Assembly (NCBI GenBank): GCA_913055965.1
Contig: CAJXKX010000088.1
Location: 1 to 7,563 of the forward strand
Source: an uncultured Roseovarius sp.
GTDB lineage: Bacteria; Pseudomonadota; Alphaproteobacteria; Rhodobacterales; Rhodobacteraceae
Length of the DNA: 7,563 nt
Direction of reading: 5' to 3'
This document shows positions 1 through 6,139 of the stretch, piece by piece. The position numbers and the translations under genes were made by a program. Each line of letters starts with the position of its first letter. The first letter of the stretch is position 1. Below the pieces are notes generated by a model, which was not told the origin of the DNA, made no database searches, and worked only from the letters and a program-made list of their open reading frames with translations.

Positions 1-482
1 ATGTCGGCGGCCGGCGTGTTGACGAGATCGCGGGTGAGCGCCTCGCCCGCCGCGATCACCTCGAGCCGCGCGGCATCGATGCCCTCGGGCGCGACGAGGC
101 GGGCGCGGGCGGGGCGCTGATCGCGGTAGCGGTCGAAGGCGTAATGCGCGAGCAGCCATCCCAGCGCCTCGGTCCCGGCGGCCTCGGGGGGCAGGCCCTC
201 GGCCCGGTAGCTGCCTTCGGGAAGGGATGCGGCGGCGGCGGACAGGTGAAAGCGGCCGCGCGCGCGGGTGGCGGGGCTGCCATAGCCCGCGACGGCAAGC
301 GCGATGCCGCCCGCACCGTCGGGGACGGGGGCGGCCTGCCCGAGGGCCGCGGTGAAGCCGGTGGCGCGCAGCCAGCGGGCGGTGGCGTCGGGCTGCGCGG
401 CGAGCCAGCGCTCGAGCGCGTCCTCGGCGATGACATGGAGCGGGATGGCGGGGGCGTCGGGGTCGGCGAAGACGAGGGGCAT
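1..482 (-). CDS. M17 (leucyl aminopeptidase) family peptidase, N-terminal part, truncated by window edge
   Basis: The first 160 codons of a peptidase whose C-terminus lies beyond position 1. The start is ATG at 482-480, with a GGAG Shine-Dalgarno (491-494) 8 nt upstream. The N-terminal 140 residues are an Ala/Pro-rich, poorly conserved domain including ALGWLLAHYAFDRYRDQ, as in the M17 N-terminal/linker region. The fragment ends in TRDLVNTPAAD (residues 150-160), the characteristic entry into the M17 catalytic domain. M17 enzymes are cytoplasmic hexameric di-metal aminopeptidases that remove N-terminal residues from peptides. The metal ligands and the NTDAEGR signature expected further on are outside the window, so activity cannot be judged. 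The gene follows the small helical-protein gene at 560-952 with a 77-nt gap and is probably co-transcribed with it. The family call rests on the NTPAAD motif and the preceding helix; PepA versus PepB subgroup is not decided. Confidence 0.85.
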   Translation of the reverse strand, partial: MPLVFADPDAPAIPLHVIAEDALERWLAAQPDATARWLRATGFTAALGQAAPVPDGAGGIALAVAGYGSPATRARGRFHLSAAAASLPEGSYRAEGLPPEAAGTEALGWLLAHYAFDRYRDQRPARARLVAPEGIDAARLEVIAAGEALTRDLVNTPAAD

Positions 483-559
483 CGGGCAGGCTCCGGGACA
501 GGAAATCGGGGCCAGCCTAGCGGCGATCGCGGCACCTGCAACCCCCGACCTGCGCGGGT

Positions 560-952
560 CTAGAACGCATCGTCCTGCATGTCCCATATCTCGCAGAGCG
601 AGCGTTCGGCGATGCGCAGCAGCCGCGCGAAGGTGGCCCCGAGACCGGTGCCGTCGCCCGTGTCGATGCAGGCGGTCACGTCGCGCGCGACCCGCGCCAT
701 GAGCGGCATCCCCACCTCTTCGGCCATGCCGACGAGGCCGCGGCAGCATTTGCGCATCGCGGCGAAGCGCGCGGCGCGATAATCGGCCTCGGCGCGGGCG
801 AGGCGGGCCGCGATTTCCTCGAGCGCGCGGCAGACCACGTCTTCGGCGCCGCGCGGGCCAAGCTGCCGGTAGAGCGCCTCGATCCGGTCGGCGTCGAGGC
901 GCACGCGTTCGGCCGGTTGCAGAACCGTGACCTGTTCCAAAATCTCACCCAC
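560..952 (-). CDS. conserved-looking small all-helical protein of unknown function, HPt-like pattern without histidine
   Basis: A protein of about 130 residues that I do not recognise by name. It has no signal peptide and no membrane segment, and is rich in Ala, Arg, Glu and Leu with helix-forming periodicity throughout. I chose the GTG start at 952 because an AGAG sits 6 nt upstream and the protein then begins MGEILEQVTVL. A TTG at 973 would add seven residues but has no Shine-Dalgarno. The C-terminal half (MRKCCRGLVGMAEEVGM, then a helix, TGDGT, and a last long helix ending EIWDM) resembles the helix spacing of histidine phosphotransfer domains. The residue aligned to the phospho-accepting His is Lys, and the protein contains no histidine at all. 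Any phosphorelay role is therefore inference only. It stops at TAG (562-560), 77 nt before the peptidase gene, and diverges from the carbonic anhydrase gene. Confidence 0.75.
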   Translation of the reverse strand: MGEILEQVTVLQPAERVRLDADRIEALYRQLGPRGAEDVVCRALEEIAARLARAEADYRAARFAAMRKCCRGLVGMAEEVGMPLMARVARDVTACIDTGDGTGLGATFARLLRIAERSLCEIWDMQDDAF

Positions 953-1012
953 TCGTCGCTCTGCCGCACCCAACGGCAGGGAGAAGGCTAGCGCGCAACG
1001 GTTCCCGAATGG

Positions 1013-1067
1013 TTTTCGAGCGCGGCAATTCTCTCTCGAATTCCCCGAAAATACCGTTTAATCGGGG
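1013..1067. promoter_or_regulatory. divergent promoter region with two inverted repeats
   Basis: This A+T-richer patch lies between the minus-strand helical-protein gene and the plus-strand carbonic anhydrase gene. It contains TTTAAT at 1057-1062, a 5/6 match to a -10 box. That would put transcription start about 20-25 nt before the carbonic anhydrase ATG. No convincing -35 box is visible at 16-18 nt. Two inverted repeats are present: TTCGAG (1015-1020) with CTCGAA (1035-1040), and CCCCGA (1043-1048) with TCGGGG (1062-1067). The second pair flanks the proposed -10 box. They could be operators, but nothing in the sequence names a regulator. Confidence 0.35.
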
Positions 1068-1083
1068 CCGTGCCCGCCCGAAC

Positions 1084-1087
1084 GGAG
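1084..1087 (+). promoter_or_regulatory. ribosome binding site of the carbonic anhydrase gene
   Basis: GGAG lies 6 nt before the second of two adjacent ATG codons (1094) and only 3 nt before the first (1091). This favours 1094 as the start and excludes the longer GTG start at 1070, which has no Shine-Dalgarno. Confidence 0.6.
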
Positions 1088-1093
1088 ACGATG

Positions 1094-1744
1094 ATGGATC
1101 ACGTGCGCCCCCTGCCGTCCTACCTGGTGCAGCGCTATCACGGCTGGCGCGCGACCGGATATGCAGAGAACCAGGCCTGGTATCGCCACCTGGCTGAGCA
1201 GGGGCAGCACCCGCGCGCGATGGTGATTTCCTGCTGCGACAGCCGCGTGCATGTCACCTCGATCTTCGGCGCGGACCAGGGCGAGTTCTTCATCCATCGC
1301 AACATCGCCAACCTGGTGCCGCCCTACGTGACCGATGGCGCGCAGCACGGCACCTCGGCGGCGGTGGAATACGCGGTGACCGCGCTCAGGGTGGCGCATA
1401 TCCTGGTGATCGGCCATTCCGCCTGCGGCGGTGCGAAAGGCTGTCAGCAGATGTGCGCTGGCCATGCCCCCGAATTGGAGCAGAAGACCAGTTTCGTCGG
1501 GCGGTGGCTGGAAATCCTGCGGCCCGGCTATGAGCGGGTGAAGGATATCGACGACGCGGCCCGGCAGCTTTCGGCGCTGGAGCGGCAGACGGTGGCCGTC
1601 TCGCTGGAGAACCTGATGAGCTTTCCCTTCGTCTCGGAGCGGGTGAACGCGGGATCGCTGTCGCTGCACGGGCTGTGGCACGATATCGGCTCGGGCGCGC
1701 TGGAGCAGTATGACGCGGTCAGGGACGCGTTCGTGCCATTGTGA
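1094..1744 (+). CDS. beta-class carbonic anhydrase
   Basis: A beta-carbonic anhydrase of 216 residues, the normal length for bacterial members. It catalyses reversible hydration of CO2 to bicarbonate in the cytoplasm, supplying bicarbonate to carboxylases and balancing CO2 loss. The zinc site is complete: Cys48 in the CDSR motif (48-51), then His108 and Cys111 in GHSACGG. The Asp49-Arg51 dyad that controls the active site is present. HRNIANLVPP (about 68-77) and GTSAAVEYAV (about 86-95) are further family signatures. There is no signal peptide. The start is placed at ATG 1094 by Shine-Dalgarno spacing; ATG 1091, one codon earlier, is equally in frame. It is transcribed alone, diverging from the gene at 560-952, converging on fadB, and followed by a hairpin terminator. 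It is not part of the beta-oxidation operon. Identification is firm; physiological role is family knowledge. Confidence 0.95.
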   Translation: MDHVRPLPSYLVQRYHGWRATGYAENQAWYRHLAEQGQHPRAMVISCCDSRVHVTSIFGADQGEFFIHRNIANLVPPYVTDGAQHGTSAAVEYAVTALRVAHILVIGHSACGGAKGCQQMCAGHAPELEQKTSFVGRWLEILRPGYERVKDIDDAARQLSALERQTVAVSLENLMSFPFVSERVNAGSLSLHGLWHDIGSGALEQYDAVRDAFVPL

Positions 1745-1755
1745 GCGCATTGCGC

Positions 1756-1794
1756 GCGCCGGGCCCGGCGGCGGGCCGGGCGCCGGGGTATTTT
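1756..1794 (+). terminator. rho-independent-type terminator of the carbonic anhydrase gene
   Basis: A GC-only hairpin starts 12 nt after the stop codon. Arm 1756-1767 pairs with 1772-1783 through 11 base pairs with one bulged G on each side and a 4-nt loop. After 4 nt comes GTATTTT (1788-1794), which supplies a short U-run in the transcript. The T-run belongs to the repeated motif described at 1785-1807. Confidence 0.65.
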
Positions 1795-1807
1795 CACCAA
1801 GAAGACC
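1785..1807 (+). repeat. intergenic GTATTT-N4-CAAGAWGA motif, copy A
   Basis: First of three copies of a 23-bp intergenic motif. It contains the core GTATTT (1788-1793), four variable bases, CAAGA (1798-1802), A, GA. It matches copy B at 15 of 23 positions. It directly follows the terminator hairpin of the carbonic anhydrase gene, in the same orientation as that gene. Confidence 0.55.
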
Positions 1808-1837
1808 CCCCGCGCGCCGGCGCATCGGCGCGCGGGG
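1808..1837. terminator. perfect 12-bp GC hairpin between convergent genes, likely fadB terminator
   Basis: Arm 1808-1819 pairs perfectly with 1826-1837 (12 bp) around the 6-nt loop GCGCAT. It lies 7 nt beyond the fadB stop codon. Reading on the minus strand it is followed by GGTCTTCTT, a weak U-rich run. On the plus strand it is followed by TCCTGTTT. It probably terminates the beta-oxidation operon and backs up the carbonic anhydrase terminator. Confidence 0.6.
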
Positions 1838-1844
1838 TCCTGTT

Positions 1845-4040
1845 TCAGGCGGCCTCTGCCGTGTGCCCGAAGCGGGCGTAGAAGCCCTGCCCCTTGTCGG
1901 CCATCTCGCGCAGCAGCGCCGGGGTCGAGAAGCGGGGGCCGTAGGCCGCGGCGAGTTCGTCGCAGCGCTCGGCGGCGTAGGGCGTGCCGATGATGTCGAG
2001 CCAGGAGAACGGCCCGCCCGACCAGGGCGCGAAGCCCCAGCCGAGGATCGCGCCCACGTCGCCCTCGCGGATATCCTCGAGCACGCCCTCTTCCAGCGCG
2101 CGCACCGCCTCGAGCACCTGCGCGAACATCAGGCGATGCTGGACGGTGTGCAGGTCGGGCTGCGCCCCGGCGCGGGGGAACTTCTCGGCGAGGCCGGGCC
2201 AGTAGCCCTGCCGCTTGCCCTTCTCGTCATAGTCGAAGAAGCCGGCATTGGCCTTGCGGCCGAGACGCCCCTCGCCTTCCATCCAGAAGATCACCTCGTC
2301 AACGGCGGCGTCGGGGTAGGCGTCGCCCATGGCGGCCCGCGTCGCCCGCGCGATCCGGGCCCCGAGGTCGATCGAGGTCTCGTCCACCAGTTGCAGCGGC
2401 CCGACCGGGAAGCCCAACTGCCGCGCCGCGTTGTCGATGAGCGCGGGGGCCACGCCCTCGGCCACCATGCGGATACCCTCGTTGATATAGGGGATGATGC
2501 AGCGGTTGGCGTAGAAGAACCGCGCGTCGTTCACCACGATGGGCGTCTTGCGGATCTGCCGGACGTAATCGAGCGCCTTGGCCACGGCGCGCGGGCCGGT
2601 CTGCTGCCCCTTGATGATCTCGACCAGGTACATCTTTTCCACCGGTGAGAAGAAATGGATGCCGATGAACTCCTGCGGGGCGTCGCTGGCCTTTGCCAGG
2701 TCGGTGATCGGCAGGGTCGAGGTGTTGGTGGCGAAGATGCAATCCTCATCCACCTCGGCCAGTGCCTTCTTGGTGGCCTCGGCCTTGACGGCGGGGTCCT
2801 CGAACACCGCCTCGATGATCAGGTCGCAGCCCTTTAGCGCGGCGTAATCGGTGGTGGCGGTGATGCGGTCCAGCATCTCGGCCTTCTTCTCCTCGGTGGC
2901 CTTGCCCCGCTTGATCCCCTTGTCCATGTAATCGGCGGTGTAGGATTTGCCCTTGTCTGCCGCCTCCTGGCTCTGGTCGATGAGCACGACCTCCATCCCC
3001 GCCTGCGCCGAGACGAGGGTGATGCCCGCACCCATCATGCCCGCGCCGAGCACGCCCAGTTTCCTGACGCGCTGATCAGGGGCGTCGGGGCGGTTCGCGC
3101 CTTTCTCCAGCGCCTCCTTGTTGATGAAGAGCGAGCGGATCATGGCGCTTGAGGACGGGTCCATCAGCACATGGGTGAACCAGCGCGCCTCGATCTTGAG
3201 TGCCGTATCAAACGGCACGAGCGCGCCCTCGTAGACCGCCGACAAGAGCGCCTTGGCCGCCGGGAACGCGCCCTGCGTCTTTCCATTGACCATGGCCGAG
3301 GCCCCCACGAAGGTCATGAAACCCGCCGGGTGATAGGGCGCGCCGCCGGGCATCTTGTAGCCCTTCTCGTCCCAGGGCTTGACGATAGTGGGGTTTGAGA
3401 GCACCCATTCGCGCGCCTTGTCGAGCAATTCATCCGCAGGCACGACCTCGTCCACCACCCCGGCGGATTTGGCTTTCTTGGGGTCGTTCAGCTTGCCCTC
3501 GAGCAAGAGCGGCGAGGCCCCCATCGCCCCCAGCTTGCGCGTGAGCCGCGTGGTGCCGCCCGCGCCGGGAAAGATGCCGACCATGATCTCGGGCAGGCCG
3601 ATCTTGGCCTTGGGGTTGTCGGCGGCGAAGATCCGGTGGCAGGCGAGCGGGATTTCCAGCCCGATGCCGAGCGCGGTGCCCGGCAGGGCGGCGGCGATGG
3701 GCTTGCCGCCCTTGTTCTTGTCGTCCATGCCCGCGCGCTCGATCTTGCGCAGGATGCGGTGCATGTCCATCAGCCCGTCCATCAGGCCGCGCGCGGGATC
3801 GTCCCCCGCCATCTCCTTCATCCGGGCGATGACGTTGAGGTCCATCCCGCCCGCGAAGCTGCCCTCCTTGCCCGAGGTGATGACGATGCCCTTGACCGCG
3901 TCATCGGCGAGCGCGTCGTCGATCAGGCTGTCCAAGAGCGGCCAGGCCTCCATCGTCATGACGTTCATGGATTTGCCGGGCACGTCCCAGGTGATGATCG
4001 CGACGCCGTCGGCGTGCTTTTCCATGGTGAAATCGGTCAT
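1845..4040 (-). CDS. fadB: FadB-type multifunctional enoyl-CoA hydratase / 3-hydroxyacyl-CoA dehydrogenase
   Basis: A 731-residue bifunctional beta-oxidation enzyme, close to the length of E. coli FadB. It hydrates trans-2-enoyl-CoA and oxidises L-3-hydroxyacyl-CoA to 3-ketoacyl-CoA with NAD, in the cytoplasm, normally in complex with a thiolase. The crotonase domain (about 1-200) has the oxyanion-hole segment SFAGGMDLN (61-69) and two acidic residues matching the FadB catalytic pair: Glu129 in GIGLEIPLACH and Glu151 in IGLPEIMVG. The dehydrogenase domain starts at KLGVLGAGMMGAG (327-339, GxGxxG at 332-337). It carries His462 in GIHFFSPVEKM and Glu474 in YLVEII, the His-Glu catalytic pair, and Asn512 in FFYANR. 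Two C-terminal helical repeats follow (about 505-725). The start is ATG 4040, with GGAG 9 nt upstream and 15 nt after the thiolase stop. All key residues seem intact. It is the last gene of the operon. Confidence 0.96.
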   Translation of the reverse strand: MTDFTMEKHADGVAIITWDVPGKSMNVMTMEAWPLLDSLIDDALADDAVKGIVITSGKEGSFAGGMDLNVIARMKEMAGDDPARGLMDGLMDMHRILRKIERAGMDDKNKGGKPIAAALPGTALGIGLEIPLACHRIFAADNPKAKIGLPEIMVGIFPGAGGTTRLTRKLGAMGASPLLLEGKLNDPKKAKSAGVVDEVVPADELLDKAREWVLSNPTIVKPWDEKGYKMPGGAPYHPAGFMTFVGASAMVNGKTQGAFPAAKALLSAVYEGALVPFDTALKIEARWFTHVLMDPSSSAMIRSLFINKEALEKGANRPDAPDQRVRKLGVLGAGMMGAGITLVSAQAGMEVVLIDQSQEAADKGKSYTADYMDKGIKRGKATEEKKAEMLDRITATTDYAALKGCDLIIEAVFEDPAVKAEATKKALAEVDEDCIFATNTSTLPITDLAKASDAPQEFIGIHFFSPVEKMYLVEIIKGQQTGPRAVAKALDYVRQIRKTPIVVNDARFFYANRCIIPYINEGIRMVAEGVAPALIDNAARQLGFPVGPLQLVDETSIDLGARIARATRAAMGDAYPDAAVDEVIFWMEGEGRLGRKANAGFFDYDEKGKRQGYWPGLAEKFPRAGAQPDLHTVQHRLMFAQVLEAVRALEEGVLEDIREGDVGAILGWGFAPWSGGPFSWLDIIGTPYAAERCDELAAAYGPRFSTPALLREMADKGQGFYARFGHTAEAA

Positions 4041-4055
4041 TTGCCTTGTCTCCCC

Positions 4056-5267
4056 TTACACGCGTTCGATGATGGTGGCCGCGCCCATGCCGGAGGCGAC
4101 GCAAAGCGTGGCAAGGCCCGTGCCCTTGCCGCTGCGCTCCAGCTCATCGAGAAGCGTGCCGATGATGATCGCGCCGGTGGCGCCCAGCGGGTGGCCCATG
4201 GCGATGGCCCCGCCATTGACGTTGACGCGGGAATGATCGACGTCGAAGGCCTGCATGAAGCGCAGCACCACCGAGGAGAACGCCTCGTTCACCTCGAAGA
4301 GGTCGATATCGGAGATCGCCATGCCGCTGTCTTTCAGCGCCTTTTCGGTGGCGGGCACCGGGCCGGTGAGCATGATCGTCGGATCGGTGCCGATCTTGGT
4401 GGTCTGGCGGATGCGGGCGCGCGGCGTCAGGCCCCATTTCTCGCCGAACGCCTTGCTGCCCACGAGCACACCGGCCGCGCCATCGACGATACCGGACGAG
4501 TTGCCCGCGTGATGAATATGGTTGATCGCTTCAAGGTGAGGGTATTTCAGCTTGGCCACGGCGTCGAAGCCCGGCATCACCTCGCCCATGTCCTTGAAGC
4601 TTGGTTTCAACGCGCCGAGCGACTGCATGTCGGTGCCGGGACGCATGTATTCGTCACGGTCGAGGATGGTCAGGCCGTTCTGATCCCTGACCTCGATCAC
4701 CGAACGGTCGAAGCGGCGGTCCTCCCAGGCGGCGGCGGCGCGGCGCTGCGATTCGACGGCCAATGCGTCGGCATCGTCGCGGGAGAAGCCGTATTCCGTG
4801 GCGATGATATCGGCCGAAATGCCCTGCGGCACGAAATAGGTCTTCATGGCAATCGACGGATCGACGGCAATGGCCGCGCCGTCGCTGCCCATGGCGACGC
4901 GGCCCATCATTTCGACGCCCCCGGCGATATAGCCGTCACCCGCGCCCGCGCGCACCTGGTTGGCGGCGAGGTTCACCGCCTCCATGCCGGACGCGCAGAA
5001 ACGGTTGATCGAGAGGCCGGGGATACGCTCGTCGAGGTCCGAGGCCAGCACGGCGGTGCGGGCCAGACAGCCGCCCTGCTCCATCACCTGCGTGGCATTG
5101 CCCCAGATCACGTCCTCGACGGCGTGACCCTCGAGCCCGCTGCGCTCGCGGATCGCGTTGAGCACCTGCGCCGAGAGCCGCGCGGCGGTCACCTCGTGCA
5201 GGCTGCCATCCTTGCGGCCCTTGCCGCGGGGGCTGCGCACGGCGTCGTAGATATAGGCGTCGGACAT
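4056..5267 (-). CDS. thiolase (acetyl-CoA C-acyltransferase), FadA-like partner of FadB
   Basis: A 403-residue thiolase, the usual family length. It cleaves 3-ketoacyl-CoA with CoA to acetyl-CoA and a shortened acyl-CoA, the last step of each beta-oxidation turn. The nucleophile is Cys91 in NRFCASGMEAV. The other catalytic residues are His359 in GGAIAMGHPLGATGA (352-366) and Cys389 in LCVASGMGAA (388-397). The NEAF motif is at 327-330. There is no targeting sequence. The start is ATG 5267, with a strong AAAGGAG (5274-5280) 6 nt upstream that begins inside the 14-nt gap after the GST stop. The gene ends 15 nt before fadB. A biosynthetic acetoacetyl-CoA thiolase has the same motifs. The tight pairing with fadB argues for the degradative FadA role, but substrate chain length cannot be read from the sequence. 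Confidence 0.94.
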   Translation of the reverse strand: MSDAYIYDAVRSPRGKGRKDGSLHEVTAARLSAQVLNAIRERSGLEGHAVEDVIWGNATQVMEQGGCLARTAVLASDLDERIPGLSINRFCASGMEAVNLAANQVRAGAGDGYIAGGVEMMGRVAMGSDGAAIAVDPSIAMKTYFVPQGISADIIATEYGFSRDDADALAVESQRRAAAAWEDRRFDRSVIEVRDQNGLTILDRDEYMRPGTDMQSLGALKPSFKDMGEVMPGFDAVAKLKYPHLEAINHIHHAGNSSGIVDGAAGVLVGSKAFGEKWGLTPRARIRQTTKIGTDPTIMLTGPVPATEKALKDSGMAISDIDLFEVNEAFSSVVLRFMQAFDVDHSRVNVNGGAIAMGHPLGATGAIIIGTLLDELERSGKGTGLATLCVASGMGAATIIERV

Positions 5268-5281
5268 GTCGGTCTCCTTTG

Positions 5282-5917
5282 TCAGGCGCGGTCAGCGGGG
5301 CTGCCGGGCATCAGGTCATAGGGGTGTTTCCAGCCGGGCAGGGCCTCGATATTGCCGAGCCAGCGGTCGATATTGGCCCAGCCCTCGCGGTCGAAACCGA
5401 AGGGCTCGGGGTAGAAGAGGTAGCCGCAGCAGCTCAGATCGGCATTGCTGGGCGCGTCGCCCACGATCCAGTCGCGGCCCCCCAGATGCGCGTCGAGCGC
5501 GGCATAGGCGGCCTTGAGGCGGCCCTGCATGAAGGCGATCACCTCTTGCGGTCGTTTCTCTTCAGGCAGGAAATTCATCAGGAACCGCGTCATCCCGGCC
5601 TGGCCGCTGAGCTTGTGGTTGTCCCAGAGCACCCAGCGCATCACCTCGCGCGCCTCCTGCGGCGTCTCACCGCCGAATTTCCCCGTCTTTTCGGTGACAT
5701 ACATCTGCATGACGCCCGATTGCGTCAAGGTCAGGTCGCCATCCACCAGCACCGGCACCTCGCCCATCACGTTGAGGTGACGGAACTCCGCCCCCCGCGT
5801 CGCGCCGCCGAAGAAATCGACGAAGACCGGCTCCCAGTCGAGGCCGGAAAGCTCCAGCGCCAGCGCCGCCTTGTAGGCATTGCCGCTCTCGCCGAAGCAG
5901 TGGAGTTTGATGGTCAT
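5282..5917 (-). CDS. glutathione S-transferase family protein
   Basis: A 211-residue cytosolic-type GST. The N-terminal thioredoxin-fold domain (about 1-80) begins KLHCFGESGNAYKAALALEL, with Ser11 as the likely glutathione-thiol activating residue. It continues with the cis-proline motif GEVPVL (52-57) and LTQSG (64-68), where Gln-Ser would bind the glutathione gamma-glutamyl group. The all-helical C-terminal domain (about 90-205) has the conserved folding motif DWIVGDAPSNADLSCCGYLF. GSTs conjugate glutathione to electrophiles or reduce peroxides; the true substrate here is unknown. It leads a unit with the thiolase gene (14 nt) and fadB. This suggests a role alongside beta-oxidation, for instance against reactive enoyl or peroxidised lipid products (inference). 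ATG 5917 was chosen for its GGGAG 7 nt upstream. An upstream TTG at 5962 would only translate the intergenic repeat copy B. Confidence 0.93.
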   Translation of the reverse strand: MTIKLHCFGESGNAYKAALALELSGLDWEPVFVDFFGGATRGAEFRHLNVMGEVPVLVDGDLTLTQSGVMQMYVTEKTGKFGGETPQEAREVMRWVLWDNHKLSGQAGMTRFLMNFLPEEKRPQEVIAFMQGRLKAAYAALDAHLGGRDWIVGDAPSNADLSCCGYLFYPEPFGFDREGWANIDRWLGNIEALPGWKHPYDLMPGSPADRA

Positions 5918-5924
5918 GACGTAG

Positions 5925-5929
5925 CTCCC
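5925..5929 (-). promoter_or_regulatory. ribosome binding site that fixes the GST start
   Basis: GGGAG on the minus strand ends 7 nt before ATG 5917-5915. No comparable site precedes the in-frame TTG at 5962, so the shorter protein is the real one. Confidence 0.65.
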
Positions 5930-5946
5930 GGTTGCGGTGTTGGGTT

Positions 5947-5969
5947 TGAGTATTTTGGACAAGATGAAG
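5947..5969 (+). repeat. intergenic GTATTT-N4-CAAGAWGA motif, copy B
   Basis: Second copy of the 23-bp motif, with GTATTT at 5950-5955 and CAAGATGAA at 5960-5968. It matches copy C at 19 of 23 positions. Unlike copies A and C it has no hairpin before it. It lies on the strand opposite to the flanking genes, 30 bp upstream of the GST start codon, and so is transcribed in antisense as part of the GST leader if the promoter lies further upstream. Confidence 0.6.
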
Positions 5970-6116
5970 CCGGATGGAATTTACCCGGCCTTAACCCCGA
6001 TGCGGTTTGATCGGTGATGCGGTACAGGCTGGAGAGCCGATGACCGCGCAAGGTGAAGCCCTGCTCCGGCCCCTGATGCCAGTTGGCCCGCGCGCCGGGC
6101 AGGGTGGACCTGCCCC
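5970..6116. other. non-coding spacer between inverted motif copies B and C
   Basis: These 147 bp between acyl-CoA dehydrogenase and GST hold no gene I can support. A minus-strand frame is open across it but only continues an out-of-frame shadow of the dehydrogenase gene and has no start or Shine-Dalgarno of its own. It includes a direct repeat GATGCGGT (5999-6006 and 6016-6023). It also has a small stem-loop, GCGGT (6019-6023) with ACCGC (6043-6047) outside and GGCT (6027-6030) with AGCC (6035-6038) inside. The promoter of the GST-thiolase-fadB unit is expected here, but no clear -35/-10 pair was found. The A+T-richest stretch is around 5976-5995. Confidence 0.4.
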
Positions 6117-6139
6117 GTTCATCTTGCCCGAAATACTCC
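6117..6139 (-). repeat. intergenic GTATTT-N4-CAAGAWGA motif, copy C
   Basis: Third copy of the 23-bp motif, on the minus strand, with GTATTT at 6136-6131 and CAAGATGAA at 6126-6118. It follows the hairpin after the acyl-CoA dehydrogenase gene, in the gene's orientation. This is the same arrangement as copy A after the carbonic anhydrase gene. It faces copy B as an inverted repeat about 147 bp away. Confidence 0.6.

Noticed and set aside
56..541. Pro/Ser-rich minus-strand frame and opposing Gly/Ala-rich plus-strand frames in the first 560 bp
   Set aside because: The frame starting at 482 gives a recognisable M17 peptidase N-terminus with a Shine-Dalgarno site, so these are shadows.
1041..1056. 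Possible fourth copy of the GTATTT motif on the minus strand (GGTATTTTCGGGGAA)
   Set aside because: It shares the T-run part only. The CAAGAWGA half is absent and it sits in a promoter region, so chance resemblance is more likely.
1710..2648. 312-codon plus-strand open frame running from the carbonic anhydrase end into fadB
   Set aside because: It overlaps the C-terminal domains of FadB in antisense and crosses two terminator hairpins; its composition is shadow-like.
3636..5321. 561-codon plus-strand open frame opposite thiolase and fadB
   Set aside because: It lies antisense to two enzymes with complete catalytic motifs, spans their intergenic gap, and has His/Arg/Gly-rich composition typical of a GC-rich shadow frame.
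5918..5962. Longer GST starting at TTG 5962
   Set aside because: The extra 15 residues come from repeat copy B and leader sequence, and no Shine-Dalgarno precedes the TTG, whereas ATG 5917 has GGGAG at 7 nt.
5970..6116. Small peptide gene or tRNA/sRNA gene in the spacer
   Set aside because: No start codon with Shine-Dalgarno, no cloverleaf and no promoter-terminator pair were found; only weak stems are visible.
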